From positions 119,799 through 183,798 of the forward strand of contig JADLDI010000061.1 of assembly GCA_020846745.1 (NCBI GenBank): a stretch of DNA of 64,000 bases, written 5' to 3'. This document shows, piece by piece, positions 53,567 to 63,833 of the stretch. Within the stretch, counting starts at the first letter, position 1; every line of letters begins with the position of its first letter. The position numbers were made by a program, and so were the translations under genes. Under the pieces are notes generated by a model. The model worked only from the letters and a program-made list of their open reading frames with translations, was not told where the DNA came from and made no database searches. This stretch comes from Bryobacterales bacterium. Its GTDB lineage: Bacteria; Acidobacteriota; Terriglobia; Bryobacterales; Bryobacteraceae.

Positions 53567-54361
53567 GTGGCTCCTATTATTCGCGCCGGCGTCTCCGGCT
53601 GGAATCATCCGCTTTGGGACAAGTTGGTCTTTCCACGGCCTGCACCCACCTCTTATCATCCTCTCGACTTCTTGTCGGAACGCCTGGATGCTATTGAACT
53701 CCCTGACAGCCACGCGATTCGCCCTGAACTGGCTAAGTTGTATGCGGCGAAGGTTGCGCGCAATCCGCGATTTCAGTTTACGGCGCGCGTACCGATGTCG
53801 ATTACAGGGGAACGGGATGTGGACGCCGCTCGGGCGTGGCGGCAGGGCATGCAGCCGCTGATGGAAGCCGGGCGGCTCGGCTGTGTGGTGATGCCGTTTC
53901 CGGAATCGTTCCGGTTCACGGCGGATAACCGCGACTGGCTGATTCAGCTACGGCGGGCGTTGTCGCCTTTGCCCATCGTCGCGGATCTGCCGCATGCGAG
54001 TTGGACCACCACCGAAGGCCGCGGAACGTTGATCGACTACCATCTGGGGTTCGCGAATGCGGAAAACGCGCATACCGGATACCTGACGTGGAAGGTAGGG
54101 TACCTGAGTGTGGGTGGGTCTGAGCAAGGCGCTCACCTTTACAGCGTTGGCGAACTCGAAGAGATGCGGCGGCGCATGGAGCGCTACGCCGGGTTTTCGG
54201 AATCTACCTTCGTGATCTTTCGGAATGCGCACCGGGGCAAGAGTGTAATCAACGCGCTGCAGATGCAGAGCCTGGTCACGAACTTCGAGTCGAAGCTGGC
54301 AGCGCCGTTGCGCGTGGACAAGCGGAAGAGTGTGGCGGCGTCGCCTCGGCGCGCGGCTTAA
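53567..54361 (+). CDS. DUF72 (YecE-like) family protein
   Basis: A 264-residue protein from the GTG at 53567 (VAPIIRAGVSGWNHPLWDKL). DUF72 proteins characteristically open with a short lead into GxSGW, and AAAGGG stands about ten bases before this GTG. A longer frame to an ATG at 53462 would run through a consensus promoter and is rejected. The TIM-barrel-like fold is visible from RFQFTARVPMSITGE, VVMPFPESFRFTADNRDWLI, PIVADLPHASW and FVIFRNAHRGKSVINALQMQ. Function of the family is unknown; structures suggest an endonuclease-IV-like barrel. The usual RxHG strand here reads VGYLSVGG, a departure from the family. Confidence 0.8.
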   Translation: MAPIIRAGVSGWNHPLWDKLVFPRPAPTSYHPLDFLSERLDAIELPDSHAIRPELAKLYAAKVARNPRFQFTARVPMSITGERDVDAARAWRQGMQPLMEAGRLGCVVMPFPESFRFTADNRDWLIQLRRALSPLPIVADLPHASWTTTEGRGTLIDYHLGFANAENAHTGYLTWKVGYLSVGGSEQGAHLYSVGELEEMRRRMERYAGFSESTFVIFRNAHRGKSVINALQMQSLVTNFESKLAAPLRVDKRKSVAASPRRAA

Positions 54362-54389
54362 CCGACAGGAACGAAACAACAGCCACAGA

Positions 54390-54427
54390 AAGGCCCCGGC
54401 CATCTTTTGGGGGATGGCCGGGGCCTT
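54390..54427. terminator. Bidirectional terminator, 15-bp perfect stem
   Basis: AAGGCCCCGGCCATC, loop TTTTGGGG, GATGGCCGGGGCCTT. The stem is perfect and lies between the convergent DUF72 and OmpA/PKD genes. The T runs are short, but stem strength and position make it a shared terminator. Confidence 0.8.
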
Positions 54428-54449
54428 GGGGTTTACTCGTCGGGACCCG

Positions 54450-57400
54450 TTAGAAGATCGGGCGAGCCTGGACGAGGATCACGCGGGTGTTGGCCTTCGA
54501 ACTCAAACCAGCCTTATTGGTGACCGTCAGTTCAAACTGGAAGTCACCGTAGTTGGTCTGGACCAGATGCACCGTTGGTGTTGGCGATGACGGATTGTCG
54601 ATGGTCGCGCGACCATCGATCGACCGCCAAGAGTAGGTCAACGCCTGCCCGTTCGGATCGAATGACGGCGAACCGTTGAGAACCACATCGCGGTACGACG
54701 TCACGATTTCACCGTTGGCGATCCGAGCCACCGGAGCCTGGCACTTCGAAGGATCAGCTTCGCAGCCGCCAGGGAGGACGGTCAGCGTCACGTTGAACTG
54801 GCAGGTGGCCTGCGAACCGCGGCCAACGGCTGTCAACGTGTAAGTCTGCGTCTTGATCGGGCCGGCATTGGTGAGCGAACCGGTTGCCGGACGCTGGCCA
54901 ATTCCGCCGTCGATGAACACATACTGCGCATTCTGGGTTTCCCACGAGAACGTTACCGGTTGGCCCGGCGTGTTGATCGTAGTAGGCGTCACCGCGCAAC
55001 TGACGATCTTCACCCGCGGGATCACTTCCACCGTGGCCTTCGCCTCAGCCGAACCGTACTGGTTGGTGGCCGTGAGCGTGTAGGTGGTGGTCGTGGTCGG
55101 CGTGACCGGAGCGCTTCCGTTCAGGCCCGGGTTGGACGTGACGGAGGGCTCGATCTTGACGGTGTCGGCGTTGCGGACCGACCATGTCAGCGTTGAAGTA
55201 TCACCCTCGACGATCGTCATCGGGTTGGCTGCGAACGTGACGATCACCGGCAGAGGCGGCGTCTGCACGTTCACCACGGTAGAAGCGGTGGCTTCACCGT
55301 AGCGGCTGCGGGCGATCAGCACGTAAGGCTGATTCTCGGTCGGGCTGACTTCCACCGAACCATTCGGGCCGAAGCTGCCGACGTTCGGGATTTCGACCGA
55401 CTCGGTGTTGGCCGTCTCCCACGACAAGGTGCTCTTCGCGCCCTTGATGATGGTGGCCGGTGAAGCCGTGAAGCGGATAATGCGCGGCGGCGGGTTGTCG
55501 ACGATCACCGTTGCGACAGCGACATCTTCACTCACGCGGTTACGCGCGGTGAGAGTGTAGCTGGTGGTGGTCGCCGGGCGAACCGTGACGCTGCCCTGAT
55601 CGGCCTTGAGAGCTTCGCTGACACCGGAGATCGTGACGGAATCGGCGTTTTCAACCACGTAATTGAGCGTGGCCGAACCGCCCGTCTGGATCTGCGGTGG
55701 ATTCGAAGTGAAGCGGATGATGCGGACTTTTGCCGCTTCGCGAGCGCTGATGCTCACGCGAGCGATACCCTGTGCGCCCTTGTCGTCGCGAACTGTGAGG
55801 CGGAAGCTGTATACCTGCCCTTCGGCCGCGGTGAACTGGGTCCTGGCGGCAGTCGGAGCAGTCAGCGTTACCGTGGGTCCGGCGATTTGGCTCCACTGGA
55901 AGGTAATCGGATCGCCATCCGGATCGAACGAACCGGAACCGTCGAGAGTGATCGTGCCGGCAGAGGCGCCGATCTGGTCGGGACCGGCATCGGCCACTGG
56001 CGGATCATTACCAGTACGCGTACGGCGGGTCAGCAACTCGAAGCGTACACGCGGGATCTCAACCGGCACCGGATGATCGGCGGCAACGTATTCACGCGGG
56101 GTGAGGTAGTTACCGAACATGAACCCGAACACGGCGCGGCCATTGTGATCCTTCGTGATAAGCGTCTCGTTGAAGCCGCCTTCGGCCGTCAGCGCGAACA
56201 GGCGGTTCACCGGGAACACGAAGCGGATCGTACCGCCGGGCTTGTTGCCCGCGGCGACCGTCTTCACGTAACCGAGGTTGCCTTCCACCCAGGCACGCTT
56301 ACCCAGGTTGACAGCACCCTGGCCGCCGATCTGGTCGGTAACCTTCAGCAAGGTCTCTTCCATGATGTTGCGGCCGATCATGCGAGTGTTGATGACGGCG
56401 TTGTCGAGGAACGCCTTGGTCCCGAACATACCGACTTTGCCGTGCTTGAACAGATAGTCGAACGTTCCGGCAAACTGGCCGATTGTGCCGTTGGAGGCGT
56501 ATTCCTTCATGCCGACAGTTTTGAAGCTGGCGAAACCACCAAGTTGGATGTTCCACCAACGGTTCACAAGACCGAAGTCCATCTGTCCTTCCTTGCGGTC
56601 GCGGAAGTACATGTATTCGCCCTGTGCCTGGAAGGCGAGGTTGCGATTGAAGGGGTTAAAGAAGCGTCCACGGCCCGTAAAGGTCACGTCGCCGTTGGAA
56701 TCCGGTCCGACGTTCAACCCAAGTATGGAGAACTTCGGCCCGCCAATGCCGCCCGTCTTTTTGAGGTCGGCCACGGCCTTGTTCGCGGCCGCATCCGCCA
56801 TCCGCTGCATGTCGGCAGTCGACGGAGCCGGGGGTGGCGTCATCTGCGCGGGTCGCGCGCCGCCGCCGCCGCCATTGCGCTTCAGGTCTTCCACATCGGC
56901 GCGTAGCTTCTCGTTCTGGGCGCGCAAGTCGCGCAACGCGGCCAGGATTTCGTCCAATTTGTCGAGCCGGCGGAGAATCTGCGAGCAGCACTCTTCCTGC
57001 TTCTTCGCCAACTGTTCCAGCATCTTGATGGTGTCGCCGATTCCACCCGCTCCAATGGGTTTGCCGGAACCGTCGGTGACGGCCATCTCGACGCGGCGGT
57101 TCATAAACCGCCCTTCTTTCGTCTTGTTGTCGACTTTCGGGGATCGCTTTCCCTGCGCGTCGACACTAATCTGGTTCGGACGCGCCCCGTACTTCTCCAA
57201 GAATTGACGGACAGCTGCCGCGCGATTCCGCGCCAGCTTATCGTTGTACGGGTGGCCGCCGACCCAATCTGTGTTACCGATCAGCCGAACCTTGTAGTCC
57301 GGATTTTTATTCAACAGTTCCGCTAACCGCAGCAAGCTGGGGTAGCCATCACTCAGGATGGCACTGTTGAACTCAAAATTAATCTCCTCCCAGTCATCCT

Positions 57401-57488
57401 TCGTGGCTGATGTGGAAAGGCCTTGCGCCCACATCAACCCCGATAGGAGTAACAGAGAGGACGACAGCTTCGCCAATGTGCGAGGCAT
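54450..57488 (-). CDS. Envelope protein: OmpA domain, coiled coil, barrel-like region, PKD and Ig-like repeats
   Basis: A 1012-residue protein from the ATG at 57488 (MPRTLAKLSSSLLLLSGLMW, signal peptide), with GGAGGG nine bases before it. Order: OmpA_C peptidoglycan-binding domain about 35-145 (NTDWVGGHPYNDKLARNRAA, RFMNRRVEMAV); a coiled coil with KKQEECCSQILRRLDKLDEI; Pro/Gly linker; a beta-rich middle of about 230 residues resembling a barrel. A PKD domain follows (ADAGPDQIGASAGTITLDGS), then four Ig-like repeats sharing the core FTxxPxxI.xGxxxTLxW (RFTASPATIIKGAKSTLSWE, FAANPMTIVEGDTSTLTWSV), and a last PKD-like domain. It probably links outer membrane, peptidoglycan and outside. The OmpA domain at the N-terminus is the reverse of the usual order. 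Confidence 0.82.
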   Translation of the reverse strand: MPRTLAKLSSSLLLLSGLMWAQGLSTSATKDDWEEINFEFNSAILSDGYPSLLRLAELLNKNPDYKVRLIGNTDWVGGHPYNDKLARNRAAAVRQFLEKYGARPNQISVDAQGKRSPKVDNKTKEGRFMNRRVEMAVTDGSGKPIGAGGIGDTIKMLEQLAKKQEECCSQILRRLDKLDEILAALRDLRAQNEKLRADVEDLKRNGGGGGARPAQMTPPPAPSTADMQRMADAAANKAVADLKKTGGIGGPKFSILGLNVGPDSNGDVTFTGRGRFFNPFNRNLAFQAQGEYMYFRDRKEGQMDFGLVNRWWNIQLGGFASFKTVGMKEYASNGTIGQFAGTFDYLFKHGKVGMFGTKAFLDNAVINTRMIGRNIMEETLLKVTDQIGGQGAVNLGKRAWVEGNLGYVKTVAAGNKPGGTIRFVFPVNRLFALTAEGGFNETLITKDHNGRAVFGFMFGNYLTPREYVAADHPVPVEIPRVRFELLTRRTRTGNDPPVADAGPDQIGASAGTITLDGSGSFDPDGDPITFQWSQIAGPTVTLTAPTAARTQFTAAEGQVYSFRLTVRDDKGAQGIARVSISAREAAKVRIIRFTSNPPQIQTGGSATLNYVVENADSVTISGVSEALKADQGSVTVRPATTTSYTLTARNRVSEDVAVATVIVDNPPPRIIRFTASPATIIKGAKSTLSWETANTESVEIPNVGSFGPNGSVEVSPTENQPYVLIARSRYGEATASTVVNVQTPPLPVIVTFAANPMTIVEGDTSTLTWSVRNADTVKIEPSVTSNPGLNGSAPVTPTTTTTYTLTATNQYGSAEAKATVEVIPRVKIVSCAVTPTTINTPGQPVTFSWETQNAQYVFIDGGIGQRPATGSLTNAGPIKTQTYTLTAVGRGSQATCQFNVTLTVLPGGCEADPSKCQAPVARIANGEIVTSYRDVVLNGSPSFDPNGQALTYSWRSIDGRATIDNPSSPTPTVHLVQTNYGDFQFELTVTNKAGLSSKANTRVILVQARPIF

Positions 57489-57660
57489 GACAGTGAGCCC
57501 TCCTAGAATCCAATCTGAACATCTTCTATTCGTTAACTTGCTTTGTTTGCAATACGTACTGTAGCCCCATAATACTACAAACATTCACATAAGGAAGACC
57601 TAATTTTCTGAAAGGAAATCGGTTAGGGCTTTTCATACCTTCTTACCCAAACCGCCACGC

Positions 57661-57666
57661 TATACT
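57661..57666 (+). promoter_or_regulatory. -10 box of the RNase P RNA gene
   Basis: TATACT lies six bases before the predicted 5' end of RNase P RNA at 57673. No strong -35 is visible. Confidence 0.6.
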
Positions 57667-57672
57667 GAAACA

Positions 57673-58076
57673 GAAGCTGCCGGACAGGCAGTCGCGGGAC
57701 CATGGCCCCCAGCCGGAAGTTCCGAGGAAAGTCCGGTCTCCACAGGGCGGCGTGCCGGCTAACGGCCGGGAGGGTGCGCTCAAAGTGCACTCTACGGACT
57801 AGTGCCACAGAAAATATACCGCCCGCTTCCGGCGCAAGCTGGAACGGGTAAGGGTGAAATGGTGCGGTAAGAGCGCACCGCGCCCGGAGTAATCCGGGTG
57901 GCAGGGAAAACCCCACGCGGAGCAAGACCAAATAGGGGAGAAGGAGTGGCCCGCTCCGATCGACTCCCGGGTAGGTCGCTCGAGCCCCTCAGCAATGTTG
58001 GGCCTAGAGGAATGGCTGCCACCGTGCCCCCCAAAAGGGTGCGGGACAGAAACCGGCTTACGCGTCTGGCGGCTTC
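57673..58076 (+). ncRNA. rnpB: RNase P RNA, bacterial type A
   Basis: The universally conserved stretches are present: GAGGAAAGTCCGG near the 5' third, GGGTGAAATGGTGCGGTAAG and AGAGCGCACCGC in the centre, GCAAGACCAAATAGGGG, and ACAGAAACCGGCTTA near the 3' end. The ends GAAGCTGCCGGAC and GTCTGGCGGCTTC pair to form helix P1 and set the borders, giving about 404 nucleotides. It is the catalytic RNA that matures tRNA 5' ends. Open frames across it on either strand are spurious. Confidence 0.97.
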
Positions 58077-58091
58077 GCTTCTAAGCCTTTA

Positions 58092-59012
58092 CTAGCTCAA
58101 CGCCGGCGCCGGCATCGCCGCGCCCAGAGAAGTTTCCTTGGCCTCCAACAACAAATGGAGAAAGCTCTGCGTCGCGCGATTCAGTTTCTTTCGCCGCAAC
58201 TGCACGATGCCGAGCGGACGGAAAAGCCGGGGTTCGAGCGGTAACGCGCGCAAGCGTCCCAGTTCGATTTCGCTCCGCAGGATGCGCTCAGGCAGAATCG
58301 CCAGCCCGGAACCCAGCGCCACGGCTTCCTTCATCATTTGTATGTTGTCGAAGTGCATCACTTCGTGGACATCCACTCCGTTTTCGCGCAGGAACCGCTT
58401 CACGTCCTTAGCAATCGGAAGATCCTCGTCAAAGCCCACGAAGTTCTGCCCTTCCAGATCGTACGGCGCCACCGAATCGCGGTTCGCGAGTTTGTGCCCG
58501 GGCGCTACCGTCACGGCCATCGGTTCTTCCCGCCACGGGATCACCTTCACATCCTTATTCGGTTCCGGATAGCTCACCAGCCCCAGGTCTACCCGTTCCG
58601 CCACCACCGCTTCATAGATCTTCTCCGGACGAAGATACTCCACCGACAGCTCCGCCTCGGGCCACCGCTTGGCGAATTCGCTTTCCAGGCACGACATCTC
58701 CGACAGCCCAACGGAATAAATAGAAGCTACGCGGACCACTCCGCTCACTTCGCCCTTCAACCGCTCCAGCCCGACGTCGAATTCGTGACGAAGCCGCAGC
58801 ACGTCTCGGCAAAACTCGTTGTAGAGCTTCCCGGCAGGCGTAAGCGTCAAAGGTCGGGTGCCTCTGTCCACCAGTTCGACATCTAACTGCCGTTCCAGTT
58901 CCTGCAGATGCTGGCTCGCCGCCGACTGTGATACCGCATTCGCGTGGGCTGCCCGGCTGATGCTGCGGCTGTGCGCAATGTCACGGAACAATTGCAGATG
59001 GTCGAGTGTCAC
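58092..59012 (-). CDS. LysR-family transcriptional regulator
   Basis: A 306-residue regulator starting at a GTG. The winged helix-turn-helix is [60 protein letters not shown]. The effector domain spans about 90-295 ([40 protein letters not shown]). It diverges from gltB, the classic GltC-like arrangement, so it probably controls glutamate synthase (inference). CysL/CbbR-like relatives also exist. Confidence 0.9.
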   Translation of the reverse strand: MTLDHLQLFRDIAHSRSISRAAHANAVSQSAASQHLQELERQLDVELVDRGTRPLTLTPAGKLYNEFCRDVLRLRHEFDVGLERLKGEVSGVVRVASIYSVGLSEMSCLESEFAKRWPEAELSVEYLRPEKIYEAVVAERVDLGLVSYPEPNKDVKVIPWREEPMAVTVAPGHKLANRDSVAPYDLEGQNFVGFDEDLPIAKDVKRFLRENGVDVHEVMHFDNIQMMKEAVALGSGLAILPERILRSEIELGRLRALPLEPRLFRPLGIVQLRRKKLNRATQSFLHLLLEAKETSLGAAMPAPALS

Positions 59013-59042
59013 CGCAGTCAGCCTATCATAAGGTGAATCGAT

Positions 59043-59050
59043 ATTGCAAT
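59043..59050. promoter_or_regulatory. Operator candidate in the lysR-gltB gap
   Basis: ATTGCAAT is a perfect palindrome, 15 bases before the gltB -35 box; its left neighbour is a TATC-N12-GATA pair (59024-59043). The position suits a LysR activator site. Confidence 0.35.
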
Positions 59051-59065
59051 CGGTTCTTTTTCTGT

Positions 59066-59094
59066 TTGACTAATGTTGTCCGCCCGGTTATACT
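59066..59094 (+). promoter_or_regulatory. Sigma-70-type promoter of gltB
   Basis: TTGACT (59066-59071), a 17-base spacer and TATACT (59089-59094). Transcription would start near 59101 and give a leader of about 100 bases. It rules out the frame start at 59006. Confidence 0.7.
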
Positions 59095-59203
59095 CAAGCC
59101 TTATTCCCATGCTTCGCGCATTTTCCCTTGTGCTTCCCCCTGCACCGGGTATTCTGCGCATTCCTGCTTAGTCCTGTTTCCGAAGTTGAACGAGGTATCC
59201 CAA

Positions 59204-62200
59204 GTGAAGAACCATTTTCCGCACCCGACCCGTACCCGTCCCGGCTTGCCTGCGGCTGAAGGGATGTACAACCCGCAGCTCGAACGGGACGCCTGCGGCC
59301 TTGGCTTCATCGTCAACATCAAAGCGCACGCCTCGCACGACATCATCGTCCGGGGTATTCAGATCCTCATTAACCTGACCCATCGCGGCGCGTGCGGCTG
59401 CGATCCGGAAACGGGCGACGGAGCCGGCATCCTGATCCAGGTGCCGCATGCCTTCTTTGCGCGCGAATGCTCCAAAATCGGTTTCACGCTACCCAAGCCC
59501 GGCCAGTATGGCGTCGGCATGATCTTCTTCCCCGTCGACCGGCAGCCGCGCCTGCAAGTGGAAGGCATCATCGAGCGCATCGCTCGCGAAGAGGGCCTGG
59601 AAGTGCTCGGCTGGCGCGATACGCCGATCAACTCGGACGCCATCGGCCGCATCGCCCGTGCTTCACAACCGTATATCCAGCAGATTTTCCTGGGCTCGCA
59701 ATCGCCCATCACCCCGGACGAACTCGAACGCAAGCTCTTCGTCATGCGCAAACGCGCCGAAAACGAAATAGCGAAATCGGACATCGAGGATAAAGAGTTC
59801 TTCTATATCCCTTCGCTCTCAACCCGCACGATCATCTATAAAGGACTGCTGCTCGCCCCGCAGATCGCCGAGTTCTATAAGGATCTCGCGGATCCGGCCG
59901 TCGTCAGCGCTCTCGCCCTGGTCCACCAGCGGTTCTCCACCAATACGTTCCCCACCTGGCAACTCGCCCATCCGTTCCGTTTCATCTGCCACAACGGTGA
60001 AATCAACACCATCCGCGGCAACGTCAATTGGATGAATGCCCGCGAGCGCGTTCTCAAAAGCAGCCTCTACGGCGACGATCTTCAGAAGCTGTTCCCCATC
60101 GAAGTCCCCGGCGGCAGCGATTCCGCCCAGTTCGATAACGCCGTCGAAATGCTCACCATGGGCGGCCGCGAACTGCCGCATGTCATGGCCATGCTGGTTC
60201 CGGAAGCGTGGGGTAAAGACCCGACGATGAATCCGGAGAAGAAAGCCTTCTACGAATATCACGCGTCGTTGATGGAACCCTGGGACGGTCCGGCTGCGCT
60301 CGCCTTCACCGATGGCCGCATGATCGGCGCTACGCTCGATCGTAACGGCTTGCGCCCCGCTCGCTACATGGTCACGCATGACGACCTGCTGATCATGGCG
60401 TCTGAAACCGGCGTCCTGCCCGTCAAACCCGAAGATGTCAAGTTCAAAGGCCGCCTGCAGCCCGGCAAAATGCTGCTCTGCGACCTCACCGAAAAGCGCA
60501 TCGTACCCGACGAAGAAATCAAAGAGCGGCTCGCCCAACGTCAGCCCTATGCCGAGTGGTTGAAGCAGCAGCAGATCACGCTCGACAACCTGCCGGAGCC
60601 GCCGCGGTGGCACCCTACCGATTACGAATCAATCCTGCCTCGCCAGCGCGCCTTCGGCTACACCGACGAAGACCTTAAAACCATCCTGCAGCCCCTCGCC
60701 GTCAACGGTGAAGAGCCCATCGGCTCCATGGGCACCGACACCCCGCTCGCCTGCCTGTCGGAAAAGCCTCAGCCGCTGTTCCACTATTTCAAGCAGTTGT
60801 TCGCCCAGGTCACCAACCCGGCCATCGACCCCATTCGCGAAGAACTGGTGATGTCGCTCACCTCCTACATCGGCACTGAGCGCAACATCCTCGACGAAAC
60901 GCCCGAACACTGCCACACGCTCAAGCTCAACCATCCGATCCTCACCAACTACGACCTCGAAAAGCTTCGCCGCGTCTCGCAGGGCGATTTCCTCGCCACC
61001 ACGCTGCCCACCCTGTTCCGCGCCGACGGCGGCGAGAAGGAATTGGAGCGCATGCTCGACGCGCTCTGCCGCCGCGCCTCGTGGGCCATTAAATCCGGCT
61101 ACTCGTTGCTCATCCTTTCCGATCGCGGTGTGGACGACATCTACGCGCCCATTCCGTCGCTGCTCGCGCTCTCCGCCGTTCACCACTACCTTATTCGCGA
61201 AGGCACCCGCACGCAGGTCGCCTTGATCGTTGAATCGGGCGAGCCGCGCGAGGTGATGCACTTCTCCTTGTTGATCGGCTACGGCGCTTCGGCGGTGAAT
61301 CCCTACCTGGCCATCGAAACACTCGAAGACATGCACCGGCAAAAGCTGCTGCCGGAGGGTGTCACTTTCGAGAAGGCGCTGAAGAACTTCAAGAAGGGCG
61401 TCAACAAAGGCCTGCTGAAAGTCTTCTCGAAGATGGGCATCTCCACCCTGCAAAGCTATCGCGGCGCGCAGGTGTTTGAAGCCATCGGCCTCTCCCGTCA
61501 GCTCGTCGACAAGTACTTCACCGGCACCGCTTCGCGCATCGAAGGCATCGGCCTCGACGTGATCGCCCGCGAAGCGAAGCTTAAGCACGACCTCGCCTAT
61601 CGCCGCGTCACCGGCGCCGACACCGAACTCCCCGTCGGCGGCAGCTACCAGTACCGTGTCCGCGGTGAGTATCACCTGCTTAACCCGATGACGATCTCGA
61701 AGCTCCAGCACTCCGTGCGTGCTTCAAACGAACCGTCGCAAGCCGGTCTCAAGACGTTTCAGGAATACACCAGCCTGATCGACGATCAGTCCAAGCAACT
61801 CTGCACGCTCCGCGGCTTGATGGAGTTCAAACACGCCCGCGAGCCCATCCCCTTGGATGAGGTCGAACCCGCCCAAGAGATCGTGAAGCGCTTTGCCACC
61901 GGCGCGATGTCGTTCGGCTCCATCTCCAAGGAAGCGCACGAAACCCTCGCCATCGCTATGAACCGCATCGGCGCGCGCTCCAACACGGGCGAAGGCGGCG
62001 AAGACGAAGTCCGCTTCCCCAAAGAGCCCAACGGCGATTGGCGCCGTTCCGCCATTAAGCAGGTCGCCTCCGGCCGCTTCGGCGTCACCACGCATTACCT
62101 CGTCAACGCCGACGAACTGCAGATCAAGATCTCGCAAGGCGCAAAGCCCGGCGAAGGCGGTCAGCTACCGGGCCACAAGGTGGACGAAACCATCGCCCGC

Positions 62201-63826
62201 GTCCGCCACTCGATCCCCGGCGTCGGCCTCATCTCCCCGCCGCCGCACCACGATATCTACTCGATCGAAGATCTCGCCCAGTTGATCTACGACCTCAAAA
62301 ACGTCAACCCGCAGGCGCGCATCTCGGTGAAACTCGTCGCCGAAGTAGGCGTAGGTGTCGTGGCCGCGGGGGTCGCCAAAGGTCATGCCGACGTTGTCCT
62401 GATTTCCGGCGACTCCGGCGGAACCGGCGCCTCGCCGCTTACTTCGATCAAGCACGCCGGTATCCCCTGGGAGCTTGGCCTTGCCGAAACGCAGCAGGTG
62501 CTCGTCATGAACGACCTGCGCTCCCGCATCGTTGTCCAGACCGATGGTAAGCTCTGCACCGGCCGCGACGTCGCCATTGCTGCGCTGCTGGGCGCTGAAG
62601 AGTTCGGCTTCTCCACCGCTCCACTCATCGCCGTCGGTTGCATCATGATGCGCAAGTGCCATCTCAACACCTGTCCCGTCGGCATCGCCACACAGGACCC
62701 GGCCCTGCGCAAGAAGTTCGAAGGCTCGCCCGAACACGTCATCAACTTCTTCTTCTACATCGCCGAAGAAGTCCGCCAGATCATGGCCAAACTCGGTTTC
62801 CGGCGTATGGAAGAGATGATTGGCCGTGTCGACAAGATCGATACGCGCAAGGCGGTCGACCACTGGAAAGCCAAGGGCCTCGACTTCTCCCACATCTTCC
62901 ACAACCCCGTCGTCCCCAGCCGCGTCGGCCGCCGCTGCCTCATCGGCCAGGATCATGGCCTCAACCAAGCCCTTGATCATAAGCTGATGGATCTCGCCAA
63001 AGACGCCATCGAAAACGGTACACCCGCCGAGTTCAAGCTACCGATCCGCAACGTTCACCGTACCGTCGGCACCATGCTCTCCGGCGAAATCGCCAAGAAG
63101 TACGGCGCTGCCGGACTGCCCGACGACACCATCCGTTTCCGCTTCACCGGTTCCGCCGGACAGAGCTTCGGCGCGTTCCTCGCACACGGCGTCACGCTCG
63201 AACTCGAAGGCGACGCCAACGACTATACCGGCAAGGGCCTCTCGGGCGGCCGCATCGTGGTCTTCCCGCCCAGGGGGTCCAGCTTCGTTCCCGAAGAGAA
63301 CATCATCGTCGGCAACGTCACGCTCTACGGCGCCACTTCCGGCGAGGCGTTCTTCAATGGCATGGCCGGCGAACGCTTCGCCGTCCGTAACTCCGGCGCC
63401 ACCGCCGTCGTTGAAAGCGTCGGCGACCACGGCTGCGAATACATGACCAAGGGCTTGGTCGTCGTGCTCGGCCCCACCGGCCGTAACTTCGCCGCCGGCA
63501 TGTCGGGCGGCTTCGCCTATGTGCTCGACGAAACCGGTGACTTCGTTGCGAATAAGTGCAATAAGTCGATGGTCGACTTAGAACCAGTGATGGATACCGC
63601 CGACCTTGAGTTACTCCAGAACCTGATCCGCAGGCACGCCGACCTCACCGCCAGCACGCGCGCCACCTGGATCCTCGATAACTGGTCCAGCATGGTACCG
63701 AAGTTCGTCAAAGTATTCCCGCACGAATACAAACGCGTGTTAGGCGTGCCCAGGCAAACCGCGGAAATGAAACCGCTGCCCCCGGCAGCCACGCCCGACC
63801 GCCGCCAACCCGTCCACGGCGACTAA
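59204..63826 (+). CDS. gltB: Glutamate synthase large subunit
   Basis: A 1540-residue enzyme from the GTG at 59204 ([20 protein letters not shown]), with GAGG eight bases upstream; an ATG at 59264 is the alternative. The glutaminase domain begins at the Cys of [12 protein letters not shown], which is exposed by removal of the first 30 residues. The FMN domain contains [48 protein letters not shown] and the 3Fe-4S ligands in [15 protein letters not shown] near 1147-1160. The C-terminal beta-helix domain has [15 protein letters not shown] and [15 protein letters not shown]. It makes two glutamates from glutamine and 2-oxoglutarate. The small subunit gltD is not seen in the 174 bases that remain. 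Confidence 0.97.
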   Translation: MKNHFPHPTRTRPGLPAAEGMYNPQLERDACGLGFIVNIKAHASHDIIVRGIQILINLTHRGACGCDPETGDGAGILIQVPHAFFARECSKIGFTLPKPGQYGVGMIFFPVDRQPRLQVEGIIERIAREEGLEVLGWRDTPINSDAIGRIARASQPYIQQIFLGSQSPITPDELERKLFVMRKRAENEIAKSDIEDKEFFYIPSLSTRTIIYKGLLLAPQIAEFYKDLADPAVVSALALVHQRFSTNTFPTWQLAHPFRFICHNGEINTIRGNVNWMNARERVLKSSLYGDDLQKLFPIEVPGGSDSAQFDNAVEMLTMGGRELPHVMAMLVPEAWGKDPTMNPEKKAFYEYHASLMEPWDGPAALAFTDGRMIGATLDRNGLRPARYMVTHDDLLIMASETGVLPVKPEDVKFKGRLQPGKMLLCDLTEKRIVPDEEIKERLAQRQPYAEWLKQQQITLDNLPEPPRWHPTDYESILPRQRAFGYTDEDLKTILQPLAVNGEEPIGSMGTDTPLACLSEKPQPLFHYFKQLFAQVTNPAIDPIREELVMSLTSYIGTERNILDETPEHCHTLKLNHPILTNYDLEKLRRVSQGDFLATTLPTLFRADGGEKELERMLDALCRRASWAIKSGYSLLILSDRGVDDIYAPIPSLLALSAVHHYLIREGTRTQVALIVESGEPREVMHFSLLIGYGASAVNPYLAIETLEDMHRQKLLPEGVTFEKALKNFKKGVNKGLLKVFSKMGISTLQSYRGAQVFEAIGLSRQLVDKYFTGTASRIEGIGLDVIAREAKLKHDLAYRRVTGADTELPVGGSYQYRVRGEYHLLNPMTISKLQHSVRASNEPSQAGLKTFQEYTSLIDDQSKQLCTLRGLMEFKHAREPIPLDEVEPAQEIVKRFATGAMSFGSISKEAHETLAIAMNRIGARSNTGEGGEDEVRFPKEPNGDWRRSAIKQVASGRFGVTTHYLVNADELQIKISQGAKPGEGGQLPGHKVDETIARVRHSIPGVGLISPPPHHDIYSIEDLAQLIYDLKNVNPQARISVKLVAEVGVGVVAAGVAKGHADVVLISGDSGGTGASPLTSIKHAGIPWELGLAETQQVLVMNDLRSRIVVQTDGKLCTGRDVAIAALLGAEEFGFSTAPLIAVGCIMMRKCHLNTCPVGIATQDPALRKKFEGSPEHVINFFFYIAEEVRQIMAKLGFRRMEEMIGRVDKIDTRKAVDHWKAKGLDFSHIFHNPVVPSRVGRRCLIGQDHGLNQALDHKLMDLAKDAIENGTPAEFKLPIRNVHRTVGTMLSGEIAKKYGAAGLPDDTIRFRFTGSAGQSFGAFLAHGVTLELEGDANDYTGKGLSGGRIVVFPPRGSSFVPEENIIVGNVTLYGATSGEAFFNGMAGERFAVRNSGATAVVESVGDHGCEYMTKGLVVVLGPTGRNFAAGMSGGFAYVLDETGDFVANKCNKSMVDLEPVMDTADLELLQNLIRRHADLTASTRATWILDNWSSMVPKFVKVFPHEYKRVLGVPRQTAEMKPLPPAATPDRRQPVHGD

Positions 63827-63833
63827 GACCATG

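Noticed and set aside
57623..58034. Minus-strand open frames of 102 and 80 residues
   Set aside because: They lie across the RNase P RNA gene and have no protein homology.
59006..59203. 66 extra residues at the start of gltB
   Set aside because: They would be encoded upstream of and through the gltB promoter (59066-59094) and have no family match.
60629..61711. 360-residue open frame on the minus strand
   Set aside because: Lies entirely within gltB and has shadow composition.
62165..62980. 271-residue open frame on the minus strand
   Set aside because: Antisense to the FMN and 3Fe-4S part of gltB, which is certain.
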